A stretch of 64,000 nt of DNA, taken from positions 27,690,358 to 27,754,357 of the forward strand of contig OY755242.1 of assembly GCA_963576725.1 (NCBI GenBank), in the 5' to 3' direction. Positions 10,001 through 25,000 of the stretch are shown here, in pieces. The notes under the pieces were generated by a model that was not told the origin of the DNA, ran no database searches, and saw nothing but the letters and a program-made list of their open reading frames with translations. Made by a program: the position numbers and the translations under genes. The stretch's first letter is position 1; each line of letters begins with the position of its first letter. This DNA is from Azorinus chamasolen (taxonomy: Eukaryota; Mollusca; Bivalvia; Cardiida; Solecurtidae).

Positions 10001-13000
10001 CATACATATTTCAAATAGAACAAAACTAGTAACTCGCGAAAATATGCGAAAGTTCGCTGTAGCCCGGGTTTCAGTTCCATATCAATCGTTATAAAGATTG
10101 TTTCGACTGGGTCCCCAGGATGCTCGCGATATTGCAATATTTGTTCTAGAACAAGAAATTACGGGCGGCAGTTTAACCATATAATTACTGATTAACAAAT
10201 GCGTTATACGATATACGTCGTCCAAGGAAACCTTCACAACGTCAGTGGTTATGCTGAGGTCCAGATAAGGGTCCATGCTTATAAAGCTTTTAGTTGAGTC
10301 TGGGTTTCGTTCTCAAGCTTTTGATTGGTCAGATTTGAGTTCTCAAGCTTTTGATTGGTCAGATTTGAGCCTTTGGCTCAAATCTGACCAATCAAAAACT
10401 TGAGAACAAACTCAGACTCAACTAAAAGGTTTATAAGCATGGACCCAGATGTGCAAATCAAACCATGTTCAAGACTAACTTTATTTCTCCACCAAACCCT
10501 ATGTTGTGACCCACGTTTAAGAATCGTCTCGACGAGACTATTGTTTGACAATTGTGATAGCATTTCGTGACTCTCTCTGTCACGTCACAATTATCAAGAC
10601 TGCGTTGGAAATAAGGAAAACGATTGTTGCTGTTGTTTTATATCTATCTGTCTGTCTATCTATATATCTATCTATCACAGCATTGTATGATTAATAAGGT
10701 AGCATTTATCTATCTATGCGATTCTAAAGAGTGGTCACAACATAGGGTTTGGTTGTGACAGAACGATTTTAGTATTTTAGCACGCACCTTTATCAGTTGC
10801 TCTGGTTATTAGATATTTCAAACTACGCTTTATTTATTGCCAGCCAACATTTAATGAAACGCTGAAATACTCGACCTGTCATATCGTCTATATTCAAGCA
10901 GTTTGCAAACCCCGATATCACAATAACTACTGTGTTAACCCTTTCGGTGCCAGCATTGTCGTCTGCTGGGCATATTTTCGTTTATTTTTAGTGTAAGTGT
11001 GTGCACTTCTTCCATTTTCTTTATAAAATAGTGAACATAGTGTCAAACAGTTTGGATCCTGATGAGACGCCGATTTACTCGGCGTCTCATCTGGACCCAA
11101 ACTGGTTACATGTGATATCAGAAACCCTGATTGTGGCACGGAAGGGGTTAAAGGAACTATCTTACGGGCCAATGACACAGCTGGTAGCTTAATGCAAGAA
11201 TACTCCGAAATTAACTTTCTGCATTACCTTTTCACTGCATTAAGCGCCCACCTGCCCATTAATATCCCCAATGTTTATTCTTTTAAAATCGTTTGATACA
11301 TGTTTTAATGTAATTCGTCTAGACTGTGTATTGGGGCCAAGTTTATACAACTTCTAAATCTGAGTCTGAGATCATTGGTCAGATGTATGAGAATGATCTC
11401 GGACTCTAGCAAAATGTTTTATAAGCTAGCTATAATATAGGCCAGATGGAGTAAATAACATACCGGTATCGTAGTTTGGAGGGACGTTGATCTTGAAATT
11501 ATCTGAAGCAAGGATGAAATCCAGAAACTTTTTTCTGCAACAGAAGAAATGTATTTTGTAACAAACATTAAACAATGAAATCAATAGTTTTTTACGATAC
11601 TCTCTACCTAATTAATATTCATGGTGTAGACCCTGTTCGGATACCGTGTGTTCTACGATTTATCTGATCTTGGTTTACGCTGTTGGCAGCGTATATAGCC
11701 TTAAGTTCTTATTTGATACCACGCCTATTTAACTCTTTACTGCATAAATGTACCTTTTTACGCCTTTGCAAACAGAGTAGACTCACATCAGACGGCTCCT
11801 ATAAGGGATGTCTGACAAGGCTCTGTTCTGTTTGCCTATGATATACATGTATATATGAGTCTACCAAGAGCCAAATATTACCTTGTCAATGTGCTATTAT
11901 AACAATTAATCTAGTTAATACTTTTCTTTCATAAATATTCATTGAGTAAATGGTCAAAATGCTTATAAAGGTTAAATAACCTTGTAATCGCAATATTGCA
12001 CTGAACATTCGGTACGATAAATAACCATTATGCATTGACGAGAATGCATGTCCAAATATTTAAATTTGTAGCTTTTAGTAGAAACGTAAAGTTTAATTAC
12101 ATTGCATCCTTTCATTTCTATAAACGAATTATCTTAAGAGATAAACTCTTTTTATTTCAAATAAACTTTCCTTTGATGTGTGTTGACAACCGTATCAGCA
12201 CGCATCAATCTGAAGTTTCCCCTATAGCACGCCACATGCGAAATTGTGATATTAACCCTTTCCTTCATAATCACTCATTGAAACCATTGTGATAAATAGA
12301 GCACTTGCTCCTATAGGAGCAAATGCTCTATTTATCACAATGGTTTCAAACTACAAAATTCAAAATGTTTACTTTTCTCTAGTAAATGCTCCTTTTGGGT
12401 AGATTCATTCAAAGAGGTTAGGTCTAAAAATAGCCTATGGGGGAATGGGTTAAGCAATACGGATCCAAACAAGATGCAGAGTAAAACAGTACAATAGAAC
12501 CTGTTCTAAGCGGCCATTCATTTATTGAACATAAGAGCGTGAAACAGCAGGTAATTGCTTAATACAGATCAAAAGTAATACAGAAAGCTCCCAGGAGCTT
12601 TCTGTATTACTTTTGGTCTGCATTAAGCTACCACATGCCTCATATACCCATAATCATACATTTATATGGCCGATATATTCAGGTTCTATTGTATCTCATC
12701 CTAAATGTTTATAAATTAACTCGTTCTCTCCTAGGCTATTATTAGACCCAACCTCTTTGACTGTATCTACCGAAAAGGAGCATTACCCAGAGGAAAGGAA
12801 TAATTTAGAATTTTGTAGTTTGAAACCATTGTGATAAATGGAGCATTTGCTCCTATAGGAGCAAATGCTCTATTTATCACAATGGTTTCATAAAGTGACT
12901 TTTATAGATGCGCAAAAATGCGTCACTAGAGGATAATGTGTTAAGGCGGTTCTTGCTTATCAGAATAAGGGTAAGAGCTACACACAAACCAATATGACGA

Positions 13001-16000
13001 TATACTGGGCCGCATTGTATTCACCCTTTGAACCATCGATAGGGTTTATAACCTCTTGACAAGTACAGTAGAACCAGATCAGACAGTTTCTATTGGAGCG
13101 GTCTGTTCAGGGTCGAATTCCTGTCTTCGAATTCCATTATAAAACCATCTTATCAATATAATTATACTCATGACGTATTACCACTATTATCATTAAAGTT
13201 AAAGACTGTATAAAGAGTTTACCAAGACTAGACAGTGCGTCAAAAGGTGTCCCTATCCGGTGCCGGGTTAACATGTTCAACACGTTACTCCATGAATATT
13301 CATGTAAAAACTAATGACATCATGGATATTAATTAAATTGAATTGTTTTAACAGCAAGGGGACACATGAGTTTTTGGCCATGGCAGACGCTGTGGAATCA
13401 GATCTATGTTTCCAATAAGCACACAGTGTATCACTTTCGCCTGCAAATATTGTCCTCTGCTATAAATCTAATACAGAACTGTCTTTTATTTGCAATACCA
13501 GTGTCAGAGTGGCAATGAATTCGATCTTGAGGAAGCACCGTGTTTGTATCCACACTCGTTACATAGGGTTATCACGTGTTCGGCGCTAGAGTGCAAAGAG
13601 TAAAATTATCAGTTGACTAATCATTAAACTATGTAATATCTTTTAATATGTCGTGTATGCTATCAATTGCACTTTAGGTTTTTCAGATCTTAAGAATATT
13701 GCATGCAGAAGAAACTGTCTCTGTGGAGAAGAAGATACCGATAGTATTTAATTATACCGGTTAAACAGTATTTATTGTACTTGTATCGGAAAAACAGATA
13801 TTAATTGCTCTATTAAATCTTTAGATGCACCAATTTCACGGGCACTGTGTAACAATTATACAACATACTCCAGATAATACTTTTATGCCATGCTATGCGT
13901 TTGTGATCAGGTGAATGCTTATATTCAGAATACATATATGTGTAACTGTAATTTCGTACATTTAACGTTGTATTCTGCCTATCATTTTCGTATACAAAAT
14001 CACCTGCAATAGCTGTACACCTCCAATAGTTGTACACCTCTAATAGTTGTACACATGTATGTATCGTGAAATAATGCTTACATGTCATCTTTCCTTAGTA
14101 TTGTATTTAGCAACATGTAAAGATTCAATATTATCCGGGTACAATCGAGTACATACGACCTTTGCAAACAGTGTAGATCCAGATATAAGTGAAAATATAC
14201 CATTTGCAAACAAGATATATATGAAAATACATACCATTTGCATACCAGTATATATGGACATATATGTCATGTGCAAACCAGATATATATATGGAAATATT
14301 TATACAATTTACAAACCAGATATATATGGACATATATATCATTTGCAGATATACGTGGAAATATATACATGTATCTGCAAACAAGTTATCATAGCATGCA
14401 TCTGGGTCTACTCTTTTTGCAAATGCGTGAAAACAGGTCTATATGAGAGAAAGGGTTAACCCTTTACCGCATGTATATTCAGTACAGTAAAACCTGCTCC
14501 TATAGGAGCAAATGCTCTATTTTTCTCAATGGTTTCACAAAGTGACTTTTACAGACTCGTCAAAAGTCGTCAATATCAGGGAATGGGTTAAGGGTGAACT
14601 CTGTTCAACCCTATGAACGCCTTTAGATATTTTTACATGTTTCATTCAAAATGAGTACGTGTATATCGGCGTGTCATCAGAATTACAAATTATCATGATT
14701 TGTGCAATTGTCCTCGTACACATTCTTTCACACAATCTTTGATGTATTTTTGAAAACAGAGCCAGGGTCACACCTATTTAAATGGATGTGACCCTAACAC
14801 TGTTTTCAAAAAGACGTCAAATAGTGCGTCAAAAGAATGTGCACGAGGACAATTGCACAATTCAACTGATGGCAACAGAATCTAAACTGTTAGACGTCCG
14901 GAGCCGTTTTGTAGGGAAATGAAAGATAATGCTCACTGATAATTGTCAACGATAAATACGTAGAATGAAAACGGTTAATCTTATACTCCATAAATACGAC
15001 CTTTAGAGACCCATTTCACACGGCTTCTACAAGCCCATGGTATTCTCTGCTTACTAACTTTCAGGATGTATTTACCTCACAAAAGCATGTGTTAAGTGCT
15101 TGTGTGGCAGCCGTAAAAAGTCGCCCCGTACTTCATTCTCAGTGTTGTTATATTTGCTGGTACTTTGAGATCATTAATTTTAGTGTTATTAGTTTTGAAA
15201 ATTGAATACTGCTTAAGCCGGTGCTAGGGGGCGTGATTAGTATTGCACTTTTAACTACTACTCATGAACAGACTCAATAAAACCGAGTTTGCAATTTTCT
15301 CTTTTTGCATTGCCACTTTTGCTTTCGAAAGATCTCCCACTTTCCCACTTTCAGGATATATTATAGAAAAATATAGATATAATGGCAAACATTTCCTGTG
15401 TTAATATGCTATTTAACATTCGTCTAAATTAATAATCGTGATTTCATTATTTCATATACATGCAGTAAAGAGATCAATACCTCTAAACTAACGATGAAAT
15501 GATAAATAAATAAGTTACTATCCTTATTGGTAATGTGCATTACAATTATTACATAGTGTAATTTTCTTCAATGAGTCGTGTTTGAAATCAATTGCACTTT
15601 AAATCCTTCAGATCTCGAGATACTTGCATTTAGCTAAATCTAGTTACTTGGCATACAGTAGTAGACCATATTTAAAGCGGTTTCTTAATGAATAAACATG
15701 ACATATTCTAAAGCATGGGCTTCATGGGCTTCATGGGCTTCTCGGTGCAGAACAAAAGCATTGCAGATGGCTCCTTTGCGTTGATTTCGTCCGGCATTAA
15801 CCCTTCTCTTGCTGAATTTTAAAATACATTATCTCCTTCTTTACCCATGTCCTGTTGTATAATTACACATATTTTCAGTGTGTACAAGTATTTCGCTGTG
15901 CAATCATTGCTATGGAGTGCACTGGTTGCACACTTAACTTGTAAATAGTGCAGACCCTGATGAGACAGCTCCTGCAGGAGCTGTCTCATCTGGGTCTTCA

Positions 16001-19000
16001 CTATTTACAGGTAGGTATACTGACGTGAATGGCAAGCGAAGGATTAAGCTATCGTTTGTCAAGCACACTAACAATACGAGTAGGATCTAAATGAATTATA
16101 TTCACATCTGCGTATATCATTAATTGATAGTTCTGACAGGTTATAAATATTGATGTCTGCTCCAGCTCTGAACAATTGTAATTATTTTACCTCTGAATCA
16201 TTAGTGGTTTTCATAAATCATGAAAACATGTCTGATCAGGGCCGTGTGCACTAATTCATTGTGAACTTTCAGCTAATTAACATTTGTAGTGTCAATATTT
16301 CATGCATGGACATCCATAAAAAAGTTCTATGGCATAATATACTCAGGTAGAATATTAAACAAGCTTAAGCTGATTTATATGTGAAACACTTACTTATATA
16401 TATATATATATAACCTTTATTTCTGCGTGTAACTCTTATCTATATATGTAACCCTTGTTTATATGCATGACCCTTATTTATATGCATAACCCTTATTTTT
16501 ATGCATAACCCTTGTTTATATGCATAACCCTTGTTTATATGTGTAACCCATATCTGTAACCCTTGTTTATATGTGTAACCCTAATTCATATGTGTAACCC
16601 TTGTTTATATATGCGTAGTCCTTTTTTTCACGTGTAACTCTTATTCATATGTGTAAACCTCGTTGTATAACACTTGTTTTTTGTGTAACCCTTATTCATA
16701 TGTGTAACCCTTGTTTATACATGTATAACCCTTGTTTTATGTGTAACACTTATTCATATATGTAACCCTTGTTTATATATGCATAACCCTTGTTTATATG
16801 TGTAACCCTTATTCATATGCGTAGCCCTTGTTTATATATGCATAACTCTTGTTTATATGTGTAACCCTTATTCATATGCGTAACTCTTGCTTACATGTGC
16901 ATAACCCTTGTTTATTTGTGTAACCCTTATTTATATATGTAATCCTTGTTTATAGTTGTAGCCTTTGTTTATATATCTAACTCTTATTCATATATGTAAC
17001 TCCTGTTTATATGTGTATGAGTAACCCTTGTTTATATGCTCAACCCTTATTATATGTGTAACCCGTTTTAATATGCGCAACCTTTATTTACATGTGTAAC
17101 CATTGTTTATATTGCAACCCTTATTTATGTGTACAGTATCCGTCCGACCGCTGTATACTTTAATTAGGAATACTTGAAAGGTTTCTCTATCAGGTAAAGG
17201 GTTAAACTCCGATAGGTTTCACTTTTCCCGCTTATTTCCAACTGTCCAGAGAATATAGTGACCAAGTGCCAAATAGCTTGGACCTTGACGAGATACCGAG
17301 TTACTCTGGGTCTCACCTGCATCCAAGATGTTTGCAAATGCAGTTGAGGTCGCTGTGCATGTATTATTTCAAATTTCAATACTTACTGTTCATGCACAAA
17401 CATGTTATAATGCAATATAGAAGGTGGAATATTGTAGCTATTTCAGAAAGTAAAAAACATATCTTTCAAATTCAATTAGCAAACAGAGCAGACCCTGCTC
17501 AGACGACTCCTATAGGAGCCGTCTTATCTGAGTCTACTCTGTTTACAGGTGCCTGAAAACGCGTTTATATGAAGAAAAGGGTTAAGATAAATTGATCTTA
17601 CTTGAGGTGTCGATTGCAGACAGATAGTGTCAATATGATTTATAAGGTACTTCAGATGCATGCTCAAAATCATGAAAACTGTAAACTACTTGAGAAGATT
17701 AAGCATCTCAATCAAACGCAATTTTTTATTGCATAAATCAGGCACCAGGTCTCATTTTCCTTCATTAATATCACGTGGGTTCATTTTACAGTAAAATCTC
17801 TCTATAACGGCCACTAAATTGTGTTATTTAGTTGGTATTTAAGGCAGGTGGCTGCTTAAAGCAAGGTGAAAGTAAAACAGAACGCTCCTATAGGAGCGAT
17901 CTGTTTTACTTTCACCTTGCTTTAAGCATCCACCTGCCATTAACACAAGATACGTGATGTAATTTAGTGGTCGTTATAGAGTGGTTTTACTGTAATAAGT
18001 TCCTCACAGTGGAGAAATTGGCGATAACCTATACAATACTTTAGGACTTAATAGGATGCCGAAATTGTTTTGAAAAGGAGTTGGTAGATAAATGTAATAT
18101 GAGAATAGGAGTAATGGTTTGCAGATAGAACATATTTAGCCTATTCAATGCTGAATTTTAAAATGGACCATTCCAAAATCCAAACAGGTTAAGTTTACCG
18201 TGAATAGTCAGGGGTGTTTTAAAGAAAATGATAACACAACAAACAGTGCAGACCCTGATGAGAGGGAGAGGATCCCTCTCATCTAGGTTTACACTGGTTG
18301 CGAAGGTCATAAGTGACTCGTTTCCAGCACTGAAAGGGTTAATATCCAAGGTGTCTGCCCCTTTACTCCATGAATATTCATGAAAGAAATGATAATATCA
18401 TGCATATTAATTAGATTATCTTTTAATGCAATATTAACACAATATTTTTGCCATAGCAGACACTATAGAATCAGATCTATAGTATTCCATAAGCAAAAAG
18501 AGCAGACCCTGATCAGACGGCTCTTAAAGGAGCCGTCTGATCTGGGTCTACTCTGTTTGCAAAGGCGTAGAAGGCGTACTTGTGGAGTAAGGGGTTAATA
18601 TGAATTGCGTCACAGTGGAAAGTGCTGTTGAATCAGAGTAAAGTCTCTCTAATACGACCACGCAAAAGATGTTTAACTTTCGGTTTTTTATTAAGGTGGT
18701 TGTTTAATACAGGATCGAAGTATTGCAGAAAGCTCCCACAGCTCCCATAGGAGCTTTCTGAATTACTCCACTTAGAAATTGAAGCAGTGGCAAATGGTTA
18801 TTGTATATTCCTTTTTCTGCAGGTTAATATTATATATTCACGAAGTACACACCTTCTTGTTGAAGTTAACCCTTTCACCGCCAATGTCGCAAAAATACAC
18901 CAAGACAAATACTGCAGTCCAAGATCAGACGCCCCTTTTCAAGGCGGCGTCTGATCAGGGACTTCACTTTTTATCTCAAAGTCTATTTCTATATCTATGC

Positions 19001-22000
19001 TTTATCCCTTTGAAATTTGTCTTTATTTATCTTATTCCCTTGTTTTACCAAATGCTTTAACATAATAGGTTTGCAGGCGACAATTAGAAATTTGGCGCCG
19101 AAAGGGTTGACTCAATTCAGATTTCGCTATAAGGAATATTCTAATTACATATCCAGTCTAAAGAAAATGGCACACATTTGGGTTTAACGGATTTTTGTTG
19201 TTATTGATGGTTTTGCTAACGCTTTTGATTCTAAAGAAATGGCACTTCTTGCGTAATAATTTCGCATGCATTCATTTGACTTTCGTCGGTCTTATTTTGT
19301 AAAGTTCCGCTAATGCGATAATACAATGTATAATTTTATTAGCATAGTAGTCTCTAATATAATGTGGTTGTCCAATGCATAGCAAAAGTAATGCAATAAC
19401 TCTTTTAGGAGAGTTCAGCATAACTTTGCATCCTGTATTGAGCTTCCACCTGTTAAACTTGTTTTTCAGTGTTCGACATTATCATCATCGCTTAAGATTC
19501 CAACGTGAAGTTTTCTTAACCTTTAGCCTGCTATGGGCGGATGAGTGAATATTTATGCAAATTGTTTGGATCCAGATGAGACGCCGAGTAACTCGGCGTC
19601 TCATCAGGATCCAAACTGTTTGACACCTTGATTGCATTTTGATAGACAAATTGGTTATAGCTTAAATTTTGAAAATGTATTACATGTAGGTGAAACATTC
19701 TGTAAAAGTAATTTGCTCAGCAGGCTAAACAACATTGTTTGGAATGCCGAGTTACTTGGTGTCTACTTTGGATCCAAACTGTTTCACAGGGTTATCACAT
19801 ATTGGTATCTGACTGCGAGACAGTAAATGATTTTCGGAGGTACAGATAAGAAACACATTTTCAAGAATAATTTCTTAATTCACCACCAAACCTTATGTTG
19901 TGACCATTCTTTAGAGTGGTCTCGAAGAGACGATTCTAAAGAGTGGTCACAACATATGGTTTGGTGGAGAAATGACGATTCTAATATCTGAGTACGCACA
20001 ATTATCTGTTGCTCTATCTATCATACTTTTGTATATTGAAGCTTGTAAAGTTGTAATGGGTCAATTTACGTTTGCAAAACCACATTCAGCTGATCTTTGG
20101 CACTTATCAAGATTAAAAATAAATTAATATAATCCCAAGAGTCTGATATTGAGCAAGCAGTTGATTAAATCGATATAAAATGATTTACGAAATGTGAAAT
20201 GTAATTTACCAGAAGCTTAATATGTTTAAATCAGAGCAGTATTAATATGGCATTAAAATGTAATGTTGTTCTTAGGTGTATTCTGCTGTATTAAAAATGT
20301 GCTAAAATAGTTATACATGTATAGTAGTATGCATTAAAATCCTCATACGATCATAAAATACATTGCAGACACTTGTAATTGTCTGGCTGTATCAACGAAT
20401 AAAGCAACTATATTACAATGCTAAGAGAATCTCGAAATACATTGCAGACAGTTGTAATTGTCTAGCTATATTGGTGAATACAACAATACATGTTTGAGAT
20501 GACCCTTTACTGGTTAACCATTGGAGTACAGTAAAACCTCTCTTAACCGGTCGTTAAATTAAGTATGAATATAGGTCTTGGAGACAGGTGGCAGCTTAAT
20601 GCAGGGTGAACGTCATGCAGAAAGTTCCTATAGGAGCTTTCTGCATGACTTTCACCCTGCATTAAGCAGCCACCTGCCTAACAGTATCTAAATTATTATC
20701 TAGTAGAATTCCGGTTAAGAGAGGTTATACTGTATTAAAAACGGACTGTTGTTTAACCCTTTCCCTTTACTCCATAAACACGCTTTTCGACGCTTTTGCA
20801 AACTGAGTAGACCAAGATCAGACGGCTCCTATAGGAGCCGTCTGATCAGCCTTTGCTCTCTTTGATTATGGTGTAATATAGATCTAATTCTACAGCTTCT
20901 GCCTGAGCAAAAATGGCCTGTGTTCATATGCCATTATACAAAGTAATCTAATTATTATTAATGACATCATTATGTCTTGCATAAATATGCAACAGTGGAA
21001 GGGTTAATGCAGAATAAGAGTATACAGAAAGCTGCATTGCTTTTGCATAGTATCAACACTATAGATCATGAATATCCATGCAAGAAATAGCGACACCTTG
21101 AATATTCATTCGATTTATATTTGTTATTGACACATGAACACGGGAACTTTTTGCCAAGGTACAAACTGTAGAATCAGAGCTGTATTATTACATAACCAAA
21201 CAGAGAAGACCCTGATTAGATGGCTCCTACAGGAATCGTCTGATCTGGGTCTACTATGTTTGCAGTAAAAATACGCGTGTTTGGAGTAAAGGATTAAGCA
21301 ACTTCTACCACCTTTCTGAAAGGCTTATAATTCTACTTATTTTAATGGTCCCTTCAGAAGGTGTTTCTGTAGTTATTTTAAAATTAGGAATGCGTGCGTT
21401 ATAGCTTATTTGCTGTATACATTAAAGGCCATTAAAATACTTTATTCTTTACCGTTAGTCCTGGTGATCGCGACATAACTCAATGTTGCTAACAGCTTGC
21501 GTCCAGAGGATACTCGACGCACGGTCGATAGTTTTTCAAAGGTTTGACGGTTCAGGTCATACGGCCACATTATCAGCGTCAGAGTAAATATTAGTTTGTG
21601 CAGCTGGGTAAGTGATGAAAATTTCACAAGAACAGTTCTCATTTGTAGACGGTTCTCGTTGGTAGATGATTTTTTAACAACAAGGAATGTGATTATAATT
21701 ATGGAGAGTTCATTGAAAATAAGTTTTGAAAATAATTTGAGACAGAATGATCAGTTTACCCAAGCCAAGGTAAGTACCAAAATAGCAATTATTTTAATAA
21801 CACTTATCATGATGGCATTTTCAAACATATTGGATATAGATGGTACGTGGAATAACATCAGAATCAAAGCTGTTAGATTTTCTATAGGAGCAAATGCTCC
21901 ATTTATCTCAATGGTTTAAAACCTACACAATTCTAAATTTTCCCTGGAAAGCATGTCTCTGGACCCCTATAGCCACGGTGCGTACATAACATTTGGTTTC

Positions 22001-25000
22001 AGTAAACATGGCAGTAGATCAGATTTTGCACGGCCTCATTTTCATAAAGCATGGAAAGGATTAGACCTACTTACTGTTTACTGTTATACCGCTGTAAAAC
22101 CAGAATGTCTGCTTAAGTTTGAATCTGGTGTGATTTACTATTCAATCAAGATTGTGAAGAACAATTGACCAAGTGTCGTGACACAAGCTTTTGAGAAACA
22201 ATTGACAAAGTGTCGTGACACAAGCTTTTGAGAAACGATTGACCAAGTGTTAGTCAGCTGCCTCGGCGTCTCAGCGAAGAGATCAGACTCAGATCAGACG
22301 GTGCCTATAAGAGCCATCTGAACAGCGTCTGCTCTATTTGCTTATGATATATAATATTGATCTGATTCTACAGTTTCTATCATGATAAAACAGCCATTTG
22401 TTCATTAAATAAATTCAGTTAAGTAGCATTTATGATTATCATCGTATTGCCTGAATATTCATGGAGTAAATAGTTAAAAGGTGCATGTTAATTAAGGTGT
22501 CGCAGAGATGGAAAGCTAGGAGCTTTCTGCATAACTTTCGTCCTGTATTAAGCTACCACCTGCCTCTGCCACCCAGAATTATGCCCATTTTTGGTGGTCG
22601 CATAAGAGGGGTTTTACTGTACCTGCAAACTACATGTAGCTGCCACACTATATGCTCCTATATCAATCTAATTAAAATTTAAAATTCAAAATTGTGTCAA
22701 ATTGAATTACTCAGCTTTACAAACCGGTGAGGGGCGAAGATTGGGTGCTAGGATATATAGGATAGTAGGGTAACTAGTCGTAATGCTTACTACCCAACAT
22801 TTCTCAGCACCAAGACAAAACAAATAAAAAACCATTTAAGTCTTAAATATGACTCTTTCCAATCAGGTGGTCGAATATTCGACAATGTTACAAAAATAGG
22901 TTTTATTCGTACCACGCACCAAACCAACCCTAACGCACGTCCACTTCCTTCCCTATATAAATGTGTAAATGCGCAATACGTCAATACATCAATAGGAAAT
23001 CTTTGTCTAATTCCGGATGTATCTAGTGAACGGATGTGTGTAATCTAAACATTTTGTTGGATGGAATAGGAATGCCCCAATAGGAGAATTCAACAAAAAC
23101 TATCAACTAAATTAGTAGAAGAATATCCCTACATATATGTGGCGTCTCGTAAACCTTGAGCACAGATCGAGGGCTTGGTGCAAAACTATTCTAACTCCTT
23201 CACAAAGTGAAGGAGTTAGAATAGTTTTGCACCAAGCCCTCGAGGGGCAGTGGAAACCGTTAACGCAAATCCCTGCATTATGGGCAATTCCATGGGCGTC
23301 TTAGTGGGCATCATCATGGGCGTCTTCATGGGCGTCATAATGGGCGCCAAACCAATATTGCGTGTGTTGTTAATTTAGAAAACCTAGAGGTATGGCGCAA
23401 TATCGGGACTTGTAATTGAAGCAATCTGGATGTGTGTGTTCCTATCAAAAGAGTTAACACACCATGTGTTAATTGTGTTGGATCAACATCTAAGGAAAGC
23501 TAACTGGAGTCTGATGAATATCATAAACATCCTACAGCCTGTCCAACAATGTGTTTACTGAGATTGAAATCAGGGATACAGAAAACCCTATGTAAAGCAA
23601 ACATTAAACAGAAGCCTAATTTAGGGGTATATTACAGGCGGTAGCTTTATACAAGTCTAAATTAATGCAGAAACCTACTATAGGAGATACCGGCATTACT
23701 TTTGTCCTGCATTAAGCAACCACCTGCATTGTAAGACTCCCATGTTCAGTCAATAAATGGCCTCTTAAAACAAGTTCTACTGTAATTGCAATTAGAGAGT
23801 ATCTTTGAATACTTTTTTCAAACAGTGTACACGAGGATCAGCCACCCAATCTGAAACGGCTTTACATTGGTGCATTTGGCTCGAGAATTAGTCCATACCC
23901 TATATAAATACTTACATCTATTCAGATTCTGATCTACTACAAACCAGTACAGTATAACCTCTCTATAACGACCACTAACTTGTGTTAATTAGTTGGAATT
24001 TAGGGCATGTGGCTGCTTAAAGCAAGGTGAAAGTAAAACAGAACACTCCTATAGGAGCGTTCCGTTTTACTTTCACCATGCTTTAAGCAACCACCTGCCT
24101 TTAACACAAAATACTTGATGTAAATTTAGTGGCCGTTATAGAGCGGTTTTACTGTACTGTTTGTGTTTTGCAACTGATACAAATAAATCACTTTACAGTC
24201 TTTCCTACCTAATTGTGTTGTCATTGGGGTTGTCCTTGGTCTTACATATTGCATCCCCTGCTTCAAGAGAACTAAGCGGAAGTACTGGAGTGGTTTGGAC
24301 ACCCATTCGGTATTTTAGCCCATAAGCTTATTCTGTATAATTTTCATCATTCATCAGCTCTATATCTACAGTAGATCCTGTCTTAATCGACCTTATATTA
24401 GTTTGACACGGGAAAAACAGCAGCCGGTTGCTTAATACTGGTCAAAAATAATGCAGAAAGGAGCTTTCTGTACTACTTTTGACCAGTATTAAGCCACCAC
24501 CTGCCATAAGACCCATAATTAGACATATTTTAGATGATCGCTAGGACAGGTTCTACTGTATAACGTATGGTAAGGCTTTAAACACTAACTCATAAATGAA
24601 GCCATCCGTTGAAGCCTTTTTCTCACATAAACGATTTCGCATGTCTTTACAAAGAGAGCAGACCTAGATCAGACGGCTCCTATAGGAGCCGCCTGATCAG
24701 GTGCTGTTTGCTGGTGAAATTTTAATAGATCTTACTCTACAATTTCTACCAATACCACAACGTCAGCTGTACATATGCCATTTTAACATTTCAGCTAAAG
24801 AAGGTTCATGGTGTTATTATTTCAAAATGCGAACTTGCCCAGTTGTTTAGAAGTAGAGGATATTTGCAAGCGTAATTATGGTTGCTGTTGATATATCAAA
24901 GGAGTTAACCTTTTACTAAATGAATATACATGTACATGTAAAAACAGAAAGACATCATGAGTAAATATTAAAATAATTGTTATAAACGCACCAGGAAACT

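Larger units (their letters stand above)
10257..10804. mobile_element. FB-I foldback element split twice by other insertions
   Basis: The left end GGTCCAGATAAG is cut by a second foldback (10270-10445). The arm TTTATTTCTCCACCAAACCC then continues to about 10530. After an insert with an ATCT microsatellite, the other arm resumes at about 10712 (GATTCTAAAGAGTGGTCACA) and ends near TTTATCAGTTGCTCTGG. Intact relatives lie at 19838 and 31238. Intron 2. Confidence 0.75.

Noticed and set aside
14085..14394. Overlapping ORFs with YIWFVNC or NIYTIYKP themes on both strands
   Set aside because: They derive from the AT-rich tandem expansion inside a TTAA-1 MITE.
16440..17130. Telomere-like repeat because of many TAACCC strings
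   Set aside because: TAACCC occurs only once per 21-bp unit and is followed by TTGTTTATA; it is a minisatellite.
17870..17935. Rho-independent terminators at the numerous stem-loops
   Set aside because: The hairpins are centres of MITEs in a spliced eukaryotic gene and lack a following T run.
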